Assembly: GCA_036272055.1 (NCBI GenBank)
Contig: DATAZL010000052.1
Coordinates: 72,273 to 136,272, forward strand
From: DASZVB01 sp036272055
Lineage (GTDB): Bacteria; Myxococcota_A; Polyangia; Polyangiales; Polyangiaceae
DNA length: 64,000 bases
Reading direction: 5' to 3'
Part shown: one piece after another, positions 35,939-45,990 of the stretch
Position numbering within the stretch: position 1 is the first letter of the stretch
How the letters are laid out: every line of letters begins with the position of its first letter
The notes under the pieces: generated by a model
What the model saw: only the letters and a program-made list of their open reading frames with translations
Database searches by the model: none
What the model was told of the DNA's origin: nothing
Program-made: the position numbers and the translations under genes

Positions 35939-36083
35939 ACCGGGGGTCCGCCCGAACGTCGGAAACACTCCGTTACCCTCGTGAAGCTGGGCAACCACGG
36001 CGCTAACCCGCCGTTTCTGGTGGCATTCCAGCCGGCGCAAGGGAGACCGGACGCGGCCCGTCGCACCGAGGATGGTACGGCGG

Positions 36084-37220
36084 TCAGCGCTCGTCCTTCC
36101 CGTGGCCGTGGCCCCCGCCCTCGTCGGGCTCCGCCGCGGGAGATAGCACCACGGTGGGATAGAGGATCTTCTGGCCTCGCAGAACCTTGAGCCGGACCTT
36201 CTTGCCGATCCCGGCGATGCTCGTCAGCCAGCGGAGGCGATTCGGGCTCACGCTGGTCGTGCTCTCGAACGAGAGAATGACGTCGTCGACGGCGAGACCC
36301 GCCTGAGCGCCGGGGCTGCCGGTGTTCACGCGCGTGACGAGTGACCCCGACTTGTTCGACAGCGAGAGGCGCGACATGTCCTCGTCCTTCACCGACGCGA
36401 CCCACACGCCCATCGCGCTCCGCGCGACCTTGCCGTGCTCGATGAGGGTCGGCAAGAGCTCGCGTATCATGTTCATCGGGATCGCGAAGCCGATGCTGTT
36501 CGCCTCGGGCTTGATGGCCGTGTTGATCCCGATCACGCGCCCGGTGAGATCGAGGAGCGGACCACCCGAGTTGCCGGGGTTGATGCTCGCGTCGGTCTGC
36601 AGGTAATCGTAGTACCCGCTCGGATCGAGGCCCTTCACGTCGCTCTTGGTGCGCCCCTTCGCCGACAGGATGCCCGCCGACACCGTGTGCGAGAGGCTGA
36701 ACGGGTTTCCGATCGCGACGACCCAGTCCCCGACCCGGATGCGATCGGAGTCGCCGAGCGGAAGGCACTTCATGTTGTGTCCTTCGATCCGGAGGACGGC
36801 CACGTCGGTCGGCGTGTCGGAGCCGATGACCGTGGCGCGCTTGCGCTCGTCCTCGCCGAAGACGACGTCGATGCGGGTCGCGTTGGCGACGACGTGGTCG
36901 TTCGTCAGGATGAGACCGCTCGGATCGAAGACGAACCCCGTCCCGACACCTCCAGCGACGATGCGCTTGCCACGGCCGTACATCGCCTGCTCGGTCTCGA
37001 TGAAGACGACAGCGGGATCGGCTCGCGCCGCGAGATCGGCGAACGTCGACGGCGCGAGTGCCACGGGCGGTGGTTCCGCCGAGCCCTCGGCGTACACGCT
37101 AGGCGCGGCGGACGCGGCGCCGGAATGCGCCGGCGTGGCTTCGTCGCTCCGCACGGAACGCGCGCGGCAACCTGCAACGACGAGCGCGACGGCGAGAAGG
37201 CCGCGTCGGCGTGCGCTCAC
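36084..37220 (-). CDS. HtrA/DegP-type serine protease, lipoprotein
   Basis: A 378-residue trypsin-fold protease with one PDZ domain. The signal peptide ends in VALVVAGC, so Cys18 is lipidated. The catalytic triad is visible: His109 in TNDHVV, Asp139 in PTDVAVL and Ser218 in NPGNSGGPLL. The PDZ domain spans about 270-355, with GSPGAQAGLAVDDVILS; the C-terminus is a Gly/His-rich tail. HtrA proteases degrade or hold misfolded envelope proteins. The GTG start overlaps the stop of the DUF1844 gene by four bases (GTGA); it is the last gene in the five-gene unit. Only one PDZ domain is present, like DegS. Confidence 0.95.
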   Translation of the reverse strand: MSARRRGLLAVALVVAGCRARSVRSDEATPAHSGAASAAPSVYAEGSAEPPPVALAPSTFADLAARADPAVVFIETEQAMYGRGKRIVAGGVGTGFVFDPSGLILTNDHVVANATRIDVVFGEDERKRATVIGSDTPTDVAVLRIEGHNMKCLPLGDSDRIRVGDWVVAIGNPFSLSHTVSAGILSAKGRTKSDVKGLDPSGYYDYLQTDASINPGNSGGPLLDLTGRVIGINTAIKPEANSIGFAIPMNMIRELLPTLIEHGKVARSAMGVWVASVKDEDMSRLSLSNKSGSLVTRVNTGSPGAQAGLAVDDVILSFESTTSVSPNRLRWLTSIAGIGKKVRLKVLRGQKILYPTVVLSPAAEPDEGGGHGHGKDER

Positions 37221-37519
37221 TTCGCCCGGCTGACCTCGACGAAGCGGAGACGCAGATCGTAGAGCGCCGCCGACAGCATGCGCTCTTCTTCCCCGGTCAG
37301 ATTGCCGTGCGTCTTCTGCTCGAGAAGAGTCAGAAGATCGATGGTCTGACGCGCCATCTCCAGATCCGGCGGGGCGCTCTTCCCGGCCGGATCCGGCGCG
37401 TCACCCAGGTGCATGAGCGCGCTGTGCGACAGCGAAAGGACGAAGGTGGCGAAATCGATGCTCGGGAGCTCCTCTGTCGCTCCCGAACCGCCGCTCTGCT
37501 CTCCGTCCTTGTCGGTCAC
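37217..37519 (-). CDS. DUF1844 family protein
   Basis: A 100-residue cytoplasmic protein matching DUF1844 by its FATFVLSLSHSALMHLGD motif, the conserved ARQTIDLLTLLEQKTHGNLT stretch and the EERMLSAALYDLRLRFVE C-terminal helix. The function is not known; members are widespread in Myxococcota and other bacteria with an outer membrane. It overlaps the acidic-protein gene upstream (ATGA) and the HtrA gene downstream (GTGA), so all three are co-translated. The conserved placement next to envelope stress genes would be worth checking. Confidence 0.93.
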   Translation of the reverse strand: MTDKDGEQSGGSGATEELPSIDFATFVLSLSHSALMHLGDAPDPAGKSAPPDLEMARQTIDLLTLLEQKTHGNLTGEEERMLSAALYDLRLRFVEVSRAK

Positions 37520-38148
37520 TCTTCCTCTTCTCCCTTTTCCTCACCGTCTTCGTCTTCGTCTTCGTCGTCATCTTTTTCGTCCGGCTCCGGCGCGGGCGTG
37601 ACGGGGGTCGACGCCGGCGGGGCGGGCGCGACCGGCACCGCGGCAACGGGCGCCGACGCGGGAGCCGCTACGACGGGAGCGGGAGCCGCTGCGACGGGAG
37701 CGGGAACAGCTGCGACGGGAGCGGGAACAGCAGCCACGGGAGCCGCTGCGACGGGAGCAGGAACAGCAGCCACGGGAGCCGCTTCGGGAGCGGCTGCGAC
37801 AGCGGGCTTCGCTTTTGCAGTCTCGTCCTCGTCCTCGTCGTCCTCGTCATCCTCGTCGTCGTCCTCGTCCCAGCCTTCGTCGACGGGCGACGCCGCGGGA
37901 GCGATGGAGAGCGGCGCGCGCTCCGCGAGGGGCCGCGGCGCCATCGCCGACGGGCGCTGGGCGGCGGCGCGCTCACGCTCTTCGGGGGTGGTGAGCGCGG
38001 GCTGCGGCAGATCGATCATGTCCGAATGCGGCTGCGCGTCGGCGAGCGCATCGAGGTGCTTCGTGACCTCTGCCTCGGTCAGGTGGCCTTTGGCCAGGAG
38101 CCGGGGGCGGACGCGAACGTCGAACTTGAAGTTGGCCGGTAGATCCAT
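37516..38148 (-). CDS. Acidic low-complexity protein with Ala/Pro/Val repeats
   Basis: A 210-residue protein of unusual composition. Residues 1-60 are a helical head with PANFKFDVRVRPRLLAKGHL and EAEVTKHLDALADAQPHS. An acidic run of Asp/Glu follows at about 93-109, then an Ala/Pro/Val-rich repeat (units such as PVAAVPA and PVAAAPA) at about 115-187, and a second acidic tail at 189-210. The repeats are visible in the DNA at about 37640-37800 as imperfect tandem copies that could slip. No signal peptide is present. The ATG at 38148 is chosen; the upstream frame has no matching head. The composition resembles bacterial flexible linker or histone-like proteins, but I cannot name the family. Confidence 0.78.
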   Translation of the reverse strand: MDLPANFKFDVRVRPRLLAKGHLTEAEVTKHLDALADAQPHSDMIDLPQPALTTPEERERAAAQRPSAMAPRPLAERAPLSIAPAASPVDEGWDEDDDEDDEDDEDEDETAKAKPAVAAAPEAAPVAAVPAPVAAAPVAAVPAPVAAVPAPVAAAPAPVVAAPASAPVAAVPVAPAPPASTPVTPAPEPDEKDDDEDEDEDGEEKGEEEE

Positions 38149-38170
38149 TGAGGCGAAGTCTCCGTGAGAG

Positions 38171-38815
38171 TCAGTCTGGCGACCCACGCCCGCTCCCGTT
38201 CGGAGGGGGCTTGCGAGGCGCGGGCGTATCATCCCCCTGGGGACGATTCGTGCCACCCCGTCTAAGCAATCGTTCGGCGGGTAGCAAGGGCTGGGAAAGC
38301 GCTTCGGGGGACTGTGCCAGGCGTTCGGCTGCTTCACTGAGCTCCTCCGGGGAGGCCAGCCGGACCGATTCCACGAAAAGCCGCAGTTTTATGCGTTGCC
38401 CCGAGAGCGGATGGTTCGTGTCGAGGACGACCACGTCGTCCAGGATTTCCAGGACCTTCAACGTCACGACGCCCGTCCCGTCCTCACGATCGGCGGAAAG
38501 TTCGTCTCCGCGCGCGAGGTCCGGAGGGAAGTCGGCACGGTCCACTTCTATGATTGCCTCTGCGTCACGAGCGCCGAAGGCGTCGGCTGCGTCGAGCGTG
38601 AGCTCGCGTTCGTCACCGACGGAGAGGCCGCCGAGGGCCTGCTCGAGCGCAGGCGCGGCGTCCCCGTAGCCGAGGAGGACGACGAGCGGCGCCTCGGGCG
38701 ACGATTGCTCGACGAGCTCGCCCTCGGCGTCGAAGAGCGAGTAGCGCACCGCCACGACGGTTCCGGGACCGGCCTGGTACCCCGTGGGGGCTCGCGTACG
38801 AGGACGACGACTCAC
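38171..38815 (-). CDS. FKBP-type peptidyl-prolyl isomerase, SlyD-like
   Basis: A 214-residue protein. The N-terminal 150 residues match the SlyD group: VAVRYSLFDAEGELVEQSSP, the GYGDAAPALEQALGGLSVGD core, an insert-in-flap region of acidic character and the NHPLSGQRIKLRLFVESVRL strand that ends SlyD proteins (NHPLAGK in E. coli). SlyD speeds prolyl isomerisation and acts as a chaperone. The metal-binding His/Cys tail of E. coli SlyD is missing; here a Pro/Gly-rich tail of about 50 residues replaces it. The GTG start at 38815 overlaps the phosphatase stop (GTGA). Confidence 0.93.
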   Translation of the reverse strand: MSRRPRTRAPTGYQAGPGTVVAVRYSLFDAEGELVEQSSPEAPLVVLLGYGDAAPALEQALGGLSVGDERELTLDAADAFGARDAEAIIEVDRADFPPDLARGDELSADREDGTGVVTLKVLEILDDVVVLDTNHPLSGQRIKLRLFVESVRLASPEELSEAAERLAQSPEALSQPLLPAERLLRRGGTNRPQGDDTPAPRKPPPNGSGRGSPD

Positions 38816-39525
38816 CTGAAGGTCCGGAGCTCCGGCGGGAAGTAGAGCACGACGTTGAACGAGTCGACGGAGATGCGTCCCTCGGAGAAGGTCATCTCGG
38901 TGAGCGACGCGTTCTTCACGCGCCAGTTGACTCGCAGCGCGGTCCGCGGCGGCGCCTCGAGGGCCTCTTGCAGGCAAACGCCGATCGGACCGCCGGAGGT
39001 GAACGCCGCCACGCGACGACTGCCTCCGCGCGACGTGATGGACTGGAAGACTCCCCGGACGCGCTCGTGGAACGTGGCGAACGACTCCACGGCGGGGCTC
39101 GTCACGTCGCCCTTCTGCCAGGCGTCCATCAGAGCCTCGAAGAGGCGCTGGAAGTAGCGATTGCGATCCGGTCTGCCGGCAGCAGCCTGGAACTCGTCGG
39201 CGAGCTGCTTCACGCCCGGGTCGCGCTCGGCGAGAAGCGGCAGCAGCGTGCCGAGGATGCCGCCCGCGTCGTACTCGTTGAAGCGCGCGTCGACTTCCGC
39301 GGTGGGCCACGTTCGGCCCGCGGCGACGAAGACCTCGCCGACCAGCGCGGCGGTGTGTCGCTGCCGCTCGAGCGTGCCGGTGTGCACCTCGTCGAGCTCC
39401 ACGCCGGCCTGGACGAGAAAATCGCCGAGGCGCTTCGCTTGCTCGATTCCCTTGTCGGTGAGCTTGTCGGAATCGGCGTCGAAGGCGCGCGCCTGACCGT
39501 GTCGTATCAAGAGGAGCGTGCTCAT
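38812..39525 (-). CDS. Histidine phosphatase superfamily protein (phosphoglycerate-mutase-like)
   Basis: A 237-residue protein with the RHG catalytic motif LLIRHGQARAFD at residue 8, the phospho-His site, and a later acid-base region. Where many members have HGG, this one reads AAFTSGGPIGVCLQEAL, which is common in a subgroup annotated simply as histidine phosphatase. So the second His may be replaced by Ser and the substrate is open. It is the first gene of the operon with the FKBP, acidic, DUF1844 and HtrA genes, though its function need not relate to theirs. It starts at 39525 opposite a divergent lipoprotein gene. Confidence 0.9.
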   Translation of the reverse strand: MSTLLLIRHGQARAFDADSDKLTDKGIEQAKRLGDFLVQAGVELDEVHTGTLERQRHTAALVGEVFVAAGRTWPTAEVDARFNEYDAGGILGTLLPLLAERDPGVKQLADEFQAAAGRPDRNRYFQRLFEALMDAWQKGDVTSPAVESFATFHERVRGVFQSITSRGGSRRVAAFTSGGPIGVCLQEALEAPPRTALRVNWRVKNASLTEMTFSEGRISVDSFNVVLYFPPELRTFR

Positions 39526-39540
39526 GGGCGGAGCGCCCCC

Positions 39541-39553
39541 TATACGATATAAA
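39541..39553. promoter_or_regulatory. AT-rich promoter element between divergent genes
   Basis: TATACGATATAAA is the only AT-rich patch between the phosphatase start (39525) and the lipoprotein start (39560). TATAAA at 39548-39553 would serve as a -10 box for a nearly leaderless plus-strand transcript, and TATATC or GTATAG read the other way could serve the phosphatase operon. No -35 box is clear. Confidence 0.4.
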
Positions 39554-39559
39554 CCGCGC

Positions 39560-40726
39560 GTGCCGAAGGCCGTGCGAACACTCGCCGCGATGGCCGCCGT
39601 GCTCGTGGCGAGTGCCGGCTGCCATCAGAAGGCCGATTCCGCAGGAAGCCCCGTCGCGAGCGGCCTCCCCGGCCCTGCCCCGTCGGCTGCCGTCGCCGAG
39701 CCTCTCGCCGGGGAGCGCGTCGAGGTTCCGGGCGGCACGTTCACGGCTGGGAGCATCCCTGGAGAGGCCGGGCGTCACCCCGACGTCGAGCAGCGACGTA
39801 CCGAGGTTCAGCTCGGACCGTTCCGCATCGACCGATTGCCGTATCCGAACGACCCGAAGCTCCCCGCGAAGGTCGGCGTGCCCCGCGACGAGGCGGAGCA
39901 CCTCTGTGAGGCGCGCGAATCGCGCCTCTGCACCGAGCTCGAGTGGGAGCGCGTGTGCCGCGGTCCGTCGAATCATCTCTTCCCGTCGGGGGAGGCGTGG
40001 AGCGCCGCTTGCGCAAAGGGCCCGCTCGGGTGCGCCGCGGGGTTCGACGTGCTCGCGATGGGCACACTGCGGGAGTGGACGGCGAGCGACGTCGGGGTCG
40101 AGTCGAGTGCGCGCAAGGCGTCGGTGCGCGGCGCGAACGGCCTCGCAGCGGCGGAGCTCCACCGCTGTGACGCGCGCACCGGGGAGCGCGCCGACACGAA
40201 GAGCGACGACCTCGGGTTTCGCTGCTGCAAGGGACCGAAGAACGCCGCCATCGTCGAGGAGCCGCACGCGGGCCAGACCTTCGTGCAGGCCCAGATCACG
40301 CCGGCCCGCGTCGGCGAGCTCCTCCGCGCAGACAAGAAGACGGAACGCCTCGCCAAGGATCTCCGGTTCTTCAAGGAGCCGGACTCGGCCGAGACGGTCG
40401 TGTCGCGCGGCCCGGGAGACAGGAAGGGCTTTCTCTTCACGGTCGCCCCGCTCCTGTGGAACCCCGTCGCCGGCGCCGAATTCCTCGTCGTGAGCGGTCG
40501 CTCAGGGGAGTCGACGTCATTCGTCGTCGTCTTCCACGTGATGGGCAAGGACGCCTACAAGCTCGCGTCGAGCTTCATCATGGAGAACGAGGTCGGCCCC
40601 GTCGCGCTCGCGTACAACGGGTACATCCGTCCGCGGGTGCACTGGAGCACCTGCTGGGGCTGCCCGGGGGAGAGCGGAAAGATCCTCTACCGCGACCCGG
40701 ACGAGGTCGTCATCGTTCAGCCGTGA
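39560..40726 (+). CDS. Lipoprotein with formylglycine-synthase-like (SUMF1/FGE) domain
   Basis: A 388-residue lipoprotein; the signal peptide ends VLVASAGC. Residues of about 55-225 match the FGE-sulfatase fold: the start VEVPGGTFTAGS, the RLCTELEWERVCRG segment and the terminal LGFRCC signature. The domain is shortened compared with true sulfatase-activating enzymes; such domains in Myxococcota often serve as binding modules or cofactor-free adhesins. The C-terminal 150 residues (FVQAQITPARVGELLRADK onward) are unrecognised and end in HWSTCWGCPGESGKI. The GTG at 39560 is the start; GTG at 39518 and ATG at 39524 are in frame but would lie inside the divergent gene. It overlaps the converging kinase gene by 17 bases at the 3' end. 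Confidence 0.85.
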   Translation: MPKAVRTLAAMAAVLVASAGCHQKADSAGSPVASGLPGPAPSAAVAEPLAGERVEVPGGTFTAGSIPGEAGRHPDVEQRRTEVQLGPFRIDRLPYPNDPKLPAKVGVPRDEAEHLCEARESRLCTELEWERVCRGPSNHLFPSGEAWSAACAKGPLGCAAGFDVLAMGTLREWTASDVGVESSARKASVRGANGLAAAELHRCDARTGERADTKSDDLGFRCCKGPKNAAIVEEPHAGQTFVQAQITPARVGELLRADKKTERLAKDLRFFKEPDSAETVVSRGPGDRKGFLFTVAPLLWNPVAGAEFLVVSGRSGESTSFVVVFHVMGKDAYKLASSFIMENEVGPVALAYNGYIRPRVHWSTCWGCPGESGKILYRDPDEVVIVQP

Positions 40727-41429
40727 CGGTCGGAAGCCGGAGCTCGAAGGCGTTCCCCGTGCTCTCCGGCGGCGCGACGACGCGCACCTTTGCATGGCCC
40801 GCGGCGGCGGCGAGGGCCGCGCACAGCAGACCGAGACCGCGGCTGTAGCGTCCGGCCGGAGCCGACTTCGCGCCGATCTGGCCGGCGGGCGTGAAGACGT
40901 TAGCGCGCATCGCGTCGGGCAACGAAACCCCGACGTCCTCGACCAGGACCACCGCGCCCGCGGCTTCTTTGCGGCAAGAGATGTAGACGGTCGAGCCGCT
41001 CGGGGAGTGCTGGATCGAGTTCCGCAGCAGGTTCCCGATTGCCCGGCCGAAGAGCTCACGCGAGCCTTCCGTCTGCGGGGGCTCTCCTGCGGACGGCCTC
41101 ACCACGACGGTGACGTTGTGGCTCTCGGCCATCGGCCGTGCTTGCGACACGACCTCCGCGACCAGGAGCGCCACGTCGATCCGCGAGCGATCGCCGTAAT
41201 GAAGCCCGCGCATCGACTGACCAAGAAGGTCGATGTTGTCGATGATATGCGCGAGTCCTTCGCAGGACACGAGGCCGTCGGCCACGGCCTCGACCGCGTC
41301 CTTGTCCTCACGGACGATGGACGTCAGGAATCCGAGATTGCTATGCAACGCGGAAAGCGGATTGCGAAGATCGTGCGCGAGAAGCCCGAGCAACTCGCCG
41401 AAAGTCGCTGAGTCGAGAAGATCGGGCAC
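40710..41429 (-). CDS. Short histidine kinase without input domain
   Basis: A 239-residue protein consisting only of HisKA and HATPase domains. The H box LLAHDLRNPLSALHSNLGF is at about residue 19. The N box is present as GNLLRNSIQHSPSGS and the G2 box as GLGLLCAALAA, but the G1 box reads EDVGVSLP, losing the second Gly of DxGxG. The protein has no signal peptide or membrane segment, so it acts in the cytoplasm, perhaps on a partner receiver. It follows the TIGR04563-type gene by 33 bases on the same strand and may be co-transcribed with it. It starts with GTG at 41429 and overlaps the converging lipoprotein gene by 17 bases. Confidence 0.9.
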   Translation of the reverse strand: MPDLLDSATFGELLGLLAHDLRNPLSALHSNLGFLTSIVREDKDAVEAVADGLVSCEGLAHIIDNIDLLGQSMRGLHYGDRSRIDVALLVAEVVSQARPMAESHNVTVVVRPSAGEPPQTEGSRELFGRAIGNLLRNSIQHSPSGSTVYISCRKEAAGAVVLVEDVGVSLPDAMRANVFTPAGQIGAKSAPAGRYSRGLGLLCAALAAAAGHAKVRVVAPPESTGNAFELRLPTVTAER

Positions 41430-41462
41430 GCTGCTCCGTGTTTAGGACGCGGAGCTAGCCGG

Positions 41463-41684
41463 TCAGCCGGCTTCAGCCTCTTCTTCGTCGTCCGCAATGT
41501 CGTTGACGCTCGGGATCTTCTTGATCTCGAGCCGCGCGATTTTCCACGCACGTTGAACGATCCACGATAGGGACCGGTCAAGCCGCGCCGCCTCGTCCTT
41601 TATCTCCTGGAGCATAGACTCCGGAAAGTAGAGACTCTGTTTGCGCTTGTCGCTGCCCTTAGTGCCGCTCTGGTTATCGCCCAT
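41463..41684 (-). CDS. TIGR04563-type small ribbon-helix-helix-like protein
   Basis: A 73-residue protein. Residues 12-55, with KRKQSLYFPESMLQEIKDEA and RLDRSLSWIVQRAWKIARLE, match the small family TIGR04563 of myxobacteria, whose fold suggests a ribbon-helix-helix: a short strand followed by two helices, as in CopG/Arc. The N-terminus is Gly/Lys/Ser-rich; the C-terminus is acidic (ADDEEEAEAG). DNA binding is likely but untested. The upstream palindrome GTTAC-aatcg-GTAAC at 41700-41714 may be its own operator. The histidine kinase gene follows 33 bases downstream. Confidence 0.88.
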   Translation of the reverse strand: MGDNQSGTKGSDKRKQSLYFPESMLQEIKDEAARLDRSLSWIVQRAWKIARLEIKKIPSVNDIADDEEEAEAG

Positions 41685-41699
41685 CTAGACCTACCCTGA

Positions 41700-41714
41700 G
41701 TTACAATCGGTAAC
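41700..41714. promoter_or_regulatory. Short inverted repeat upstream of the RHH-like gene
   Basis: GTTAC-aatcg-GTAAC lies 16 bases before the ATG at 41684, in a place where an autorepressor would bind. The arms are only five bases, so chance cannot be excluded. Confidence 0.3.
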
Positions 41715-41797
41715 ACACGGCATCGTCCGAAACAATGCGAATTTGCTCGGGGTCTTCAGGTTCTTCCGCTTCAATAGGCAGACAGGCGCGTAGGCGG

Positions 41798-43129
41798 ATG
41801 TGGGTATTTCTATCGCGACGGCGAATGCTCGCGGTCTTTCTGGCCATTGCGGTCGTCGGAGTCGGAGCCGTGACGGGCCTCGCCCGGGCGAGCGAGGGGC
41901 CCTACGACCTCGTTCGCCAGCTCGCCCGCGTCCTCGTCCTGGTCGAGAACGAGTACGTCGATCCCGTCGATCGGACGCGCCTCCTCGAGGGCGCGATCAA
42001 GGGGATGGTCGCGGAGCTCGATCCGCACTCGTCCTACCTCCCGGAAGAGGACTACCGGATCTTCGAGGCGGACACGAAGGGCGAGTTCGGCGGCATCGGC
42101 GTCGAGGTCGACTTTCGTAACGAGACGGTCATCGTGATCGCGCCCATCGAAGGCTCGCCCGCGGCGCGCGCCGGCATCCGTCCCGGTGATCGCATCGTCG
42201 CCATCGACGGCAGCCCGGTGCGCGGCCGCTCGATGCAGGATCTCATCCGGCGCATGCGCGGCAAGCCCGGCTCGCCGATCGTCGTCTCGGTGAGCCGCGG
42301 CAGCGACGACAAGGTCCTGCACTATCCGTTGAAGCGCGAGATCATCCAGGTCGCGAGCGTCGCGTCGAAGCTCCTCGACGGCGGCGTCGCCTACGTCAAG
42401 CTGAAGCAGTTCCAGTCCGGCACGCGGGACGAGCTCGTGCGCGCCGTCGGAAAGCTTCGCAGCGAGTCGCACGGCGCGCTGACCGGCGTGCTCCTCGATC
42501 TACGGAACAATCCCGGCGGCCTGGTCGACGAGGCGAGCGCCGTCGCGGACGAGCTTCTCACCGGCGGCGTCATCTACACGACGCGCCATCGCGGCGAGAT
42601 CGTGGACAGCGTGAGCGCCGGCGCGGGTGGCTCGCTGAGCCGAGAGCCCATGGTCGCTCTCGTGAACGAGTACAGCGCGAGCGCCGCGGAGCTCCTCGCC
42701 GGCGCGCTTCAGGATCACAAGCGCGCGACGATCGTCGGCGCACCGACGTTCGGCAAAGGGTCCGTGCAGTCGATCATCGATCTACCCGGCGGCGCGGGCC
42801 TTCGCCTCACGACGATGCGCTACTACACGCCGGGCGGTCACGCGATCCAGGCTCAGGGCATCCACCCCGACGTGACCATCCAGGCCGGCGTCGTGGACAA
42901 GAACATCGGTCCCGTTCGCGAGAGCGATCTCGAGAATCATCTCGCTCCCGAGGGCGCTGCACCTCCGGAGTCGAAGCCGAACGATCGCATCGTCGAGCCC
43001 ACGGTGGACGGTGGCGCACCGCGCGAACCCCTCGATCTACCGCGCGAAGTCCCCCAGGATCCCACGAAGGGAAAGGACTTCGCGCTCTCGGTCGGCTACC
43101 AGCTCCTCCGCGGCACGCTGAAGCGGTAG
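41798..43129 (+). CDS. Carboxy-terminal processing protease, S41 family
   Basis: A 443-residue exported protease. A signal anchor follows the basic start (VFLSRRRMLAVFLAIAVVGV). The CtpA-type N-terminal helices contain LLEGAIKGMVAELDPHSSYL, then a PDZ domain at about 95-175 (GIGVEVDFRNETVIVIAPIE, GSPAARAGIRPGDRIVAIDG) and the catalytic core: Ser in NEYSASAAELLAGAL and Lys in GKGSVQSIIDL. A Pro/Glu-rich tail of about 90 residues follows. The start is uncertain: ATG at 41798 fits the signal anchor, 41735 and 41825 are alternatives. S41 enzymes trim C-termini of envelope proteins. Confidence 0.94.
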   Translation: MWVFLSRRRMLAVFLAIAVVGVGAVTGLARASEGPYDLVRQLARVLVLVENEYVDPVDRTRLLEGAIKGMVAELDPHSSYLPEEDYRIFEADTKGEFGGIGVEVDFRNETVIVIAPIEGSPAARAGIRPGDRIVAIDGSPVRGRSMQDLIRRMRGKPGSPIVVSVSRGSDDKVLHYPLKREIIQVASVASKLLDGGVAYVKLKQFQSGTRDELVRAVGKLRSESHGALTGVLLDLRNNPGGLVDEASAVADELLTGGVIYTTRHRGEIVDSVSAGAGGSLSREPMVALVNEYSASAAELLAGALQDHKRATIVGAPTFGKGSVQSIIDLPGGAGLRLTTMRYYTPGGHAIQAQGIHPDVTIQAGVVDKNIGPVRESDLENHLAPEGAAPPESKPNDRIVEPTVDGGAPREPLDLPREVPQDPTKGKDFALSVGYQLLRGTLKR

Positions 43130-43139
43130 CAAACATTTC

Positions 43140-43228
43140 TCGGCGAACAGCCCCTTCCCCGAAGCATCAAAGAAGCGACACCCCGCGAGCAAAGCGAGCC
43201 CGCGAAGCGGCGGGGGGAGCAGTTCGCC
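43140..43228. repeat. Copy B of the 89-bp dispersed intergenic repeat
   Basis: This copy matches 21075-21163 over its full length, with the shared blocks TTCCCCGAAGCATCAAAGA, CGCGAGCAAAGCGAGC and CGGCGGGGGGAGCAGTTCGCC. The stem CGCGAGC/GCCCGCG is retained with one mismatch. It starts eight bases past the aconitase stop, reading on the minus strand, and 11 bases past the S41 stop on the plus strand, so it fills the 106-base convergent gap. Confidence 0.8.
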
Positions 43229-43235
43229 CCGGCCG

Positions 43236-45929
<2,694 letters not shown>

Positions 45930-45990
45930 GGGGAGTTCAGTACCCCTCCCACCTCTGCCGTTCAAGGGCCAGGGATGCGTCCTTGCGCGC

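Noticed and set aside
37640..37800. Tandem repeat units that might suggest a CRISPR array or satellite
   Set aside because: Units are short, imperfect and in frame; they code for an Ala/Pro/Val linker. No spacers of constant length exist.
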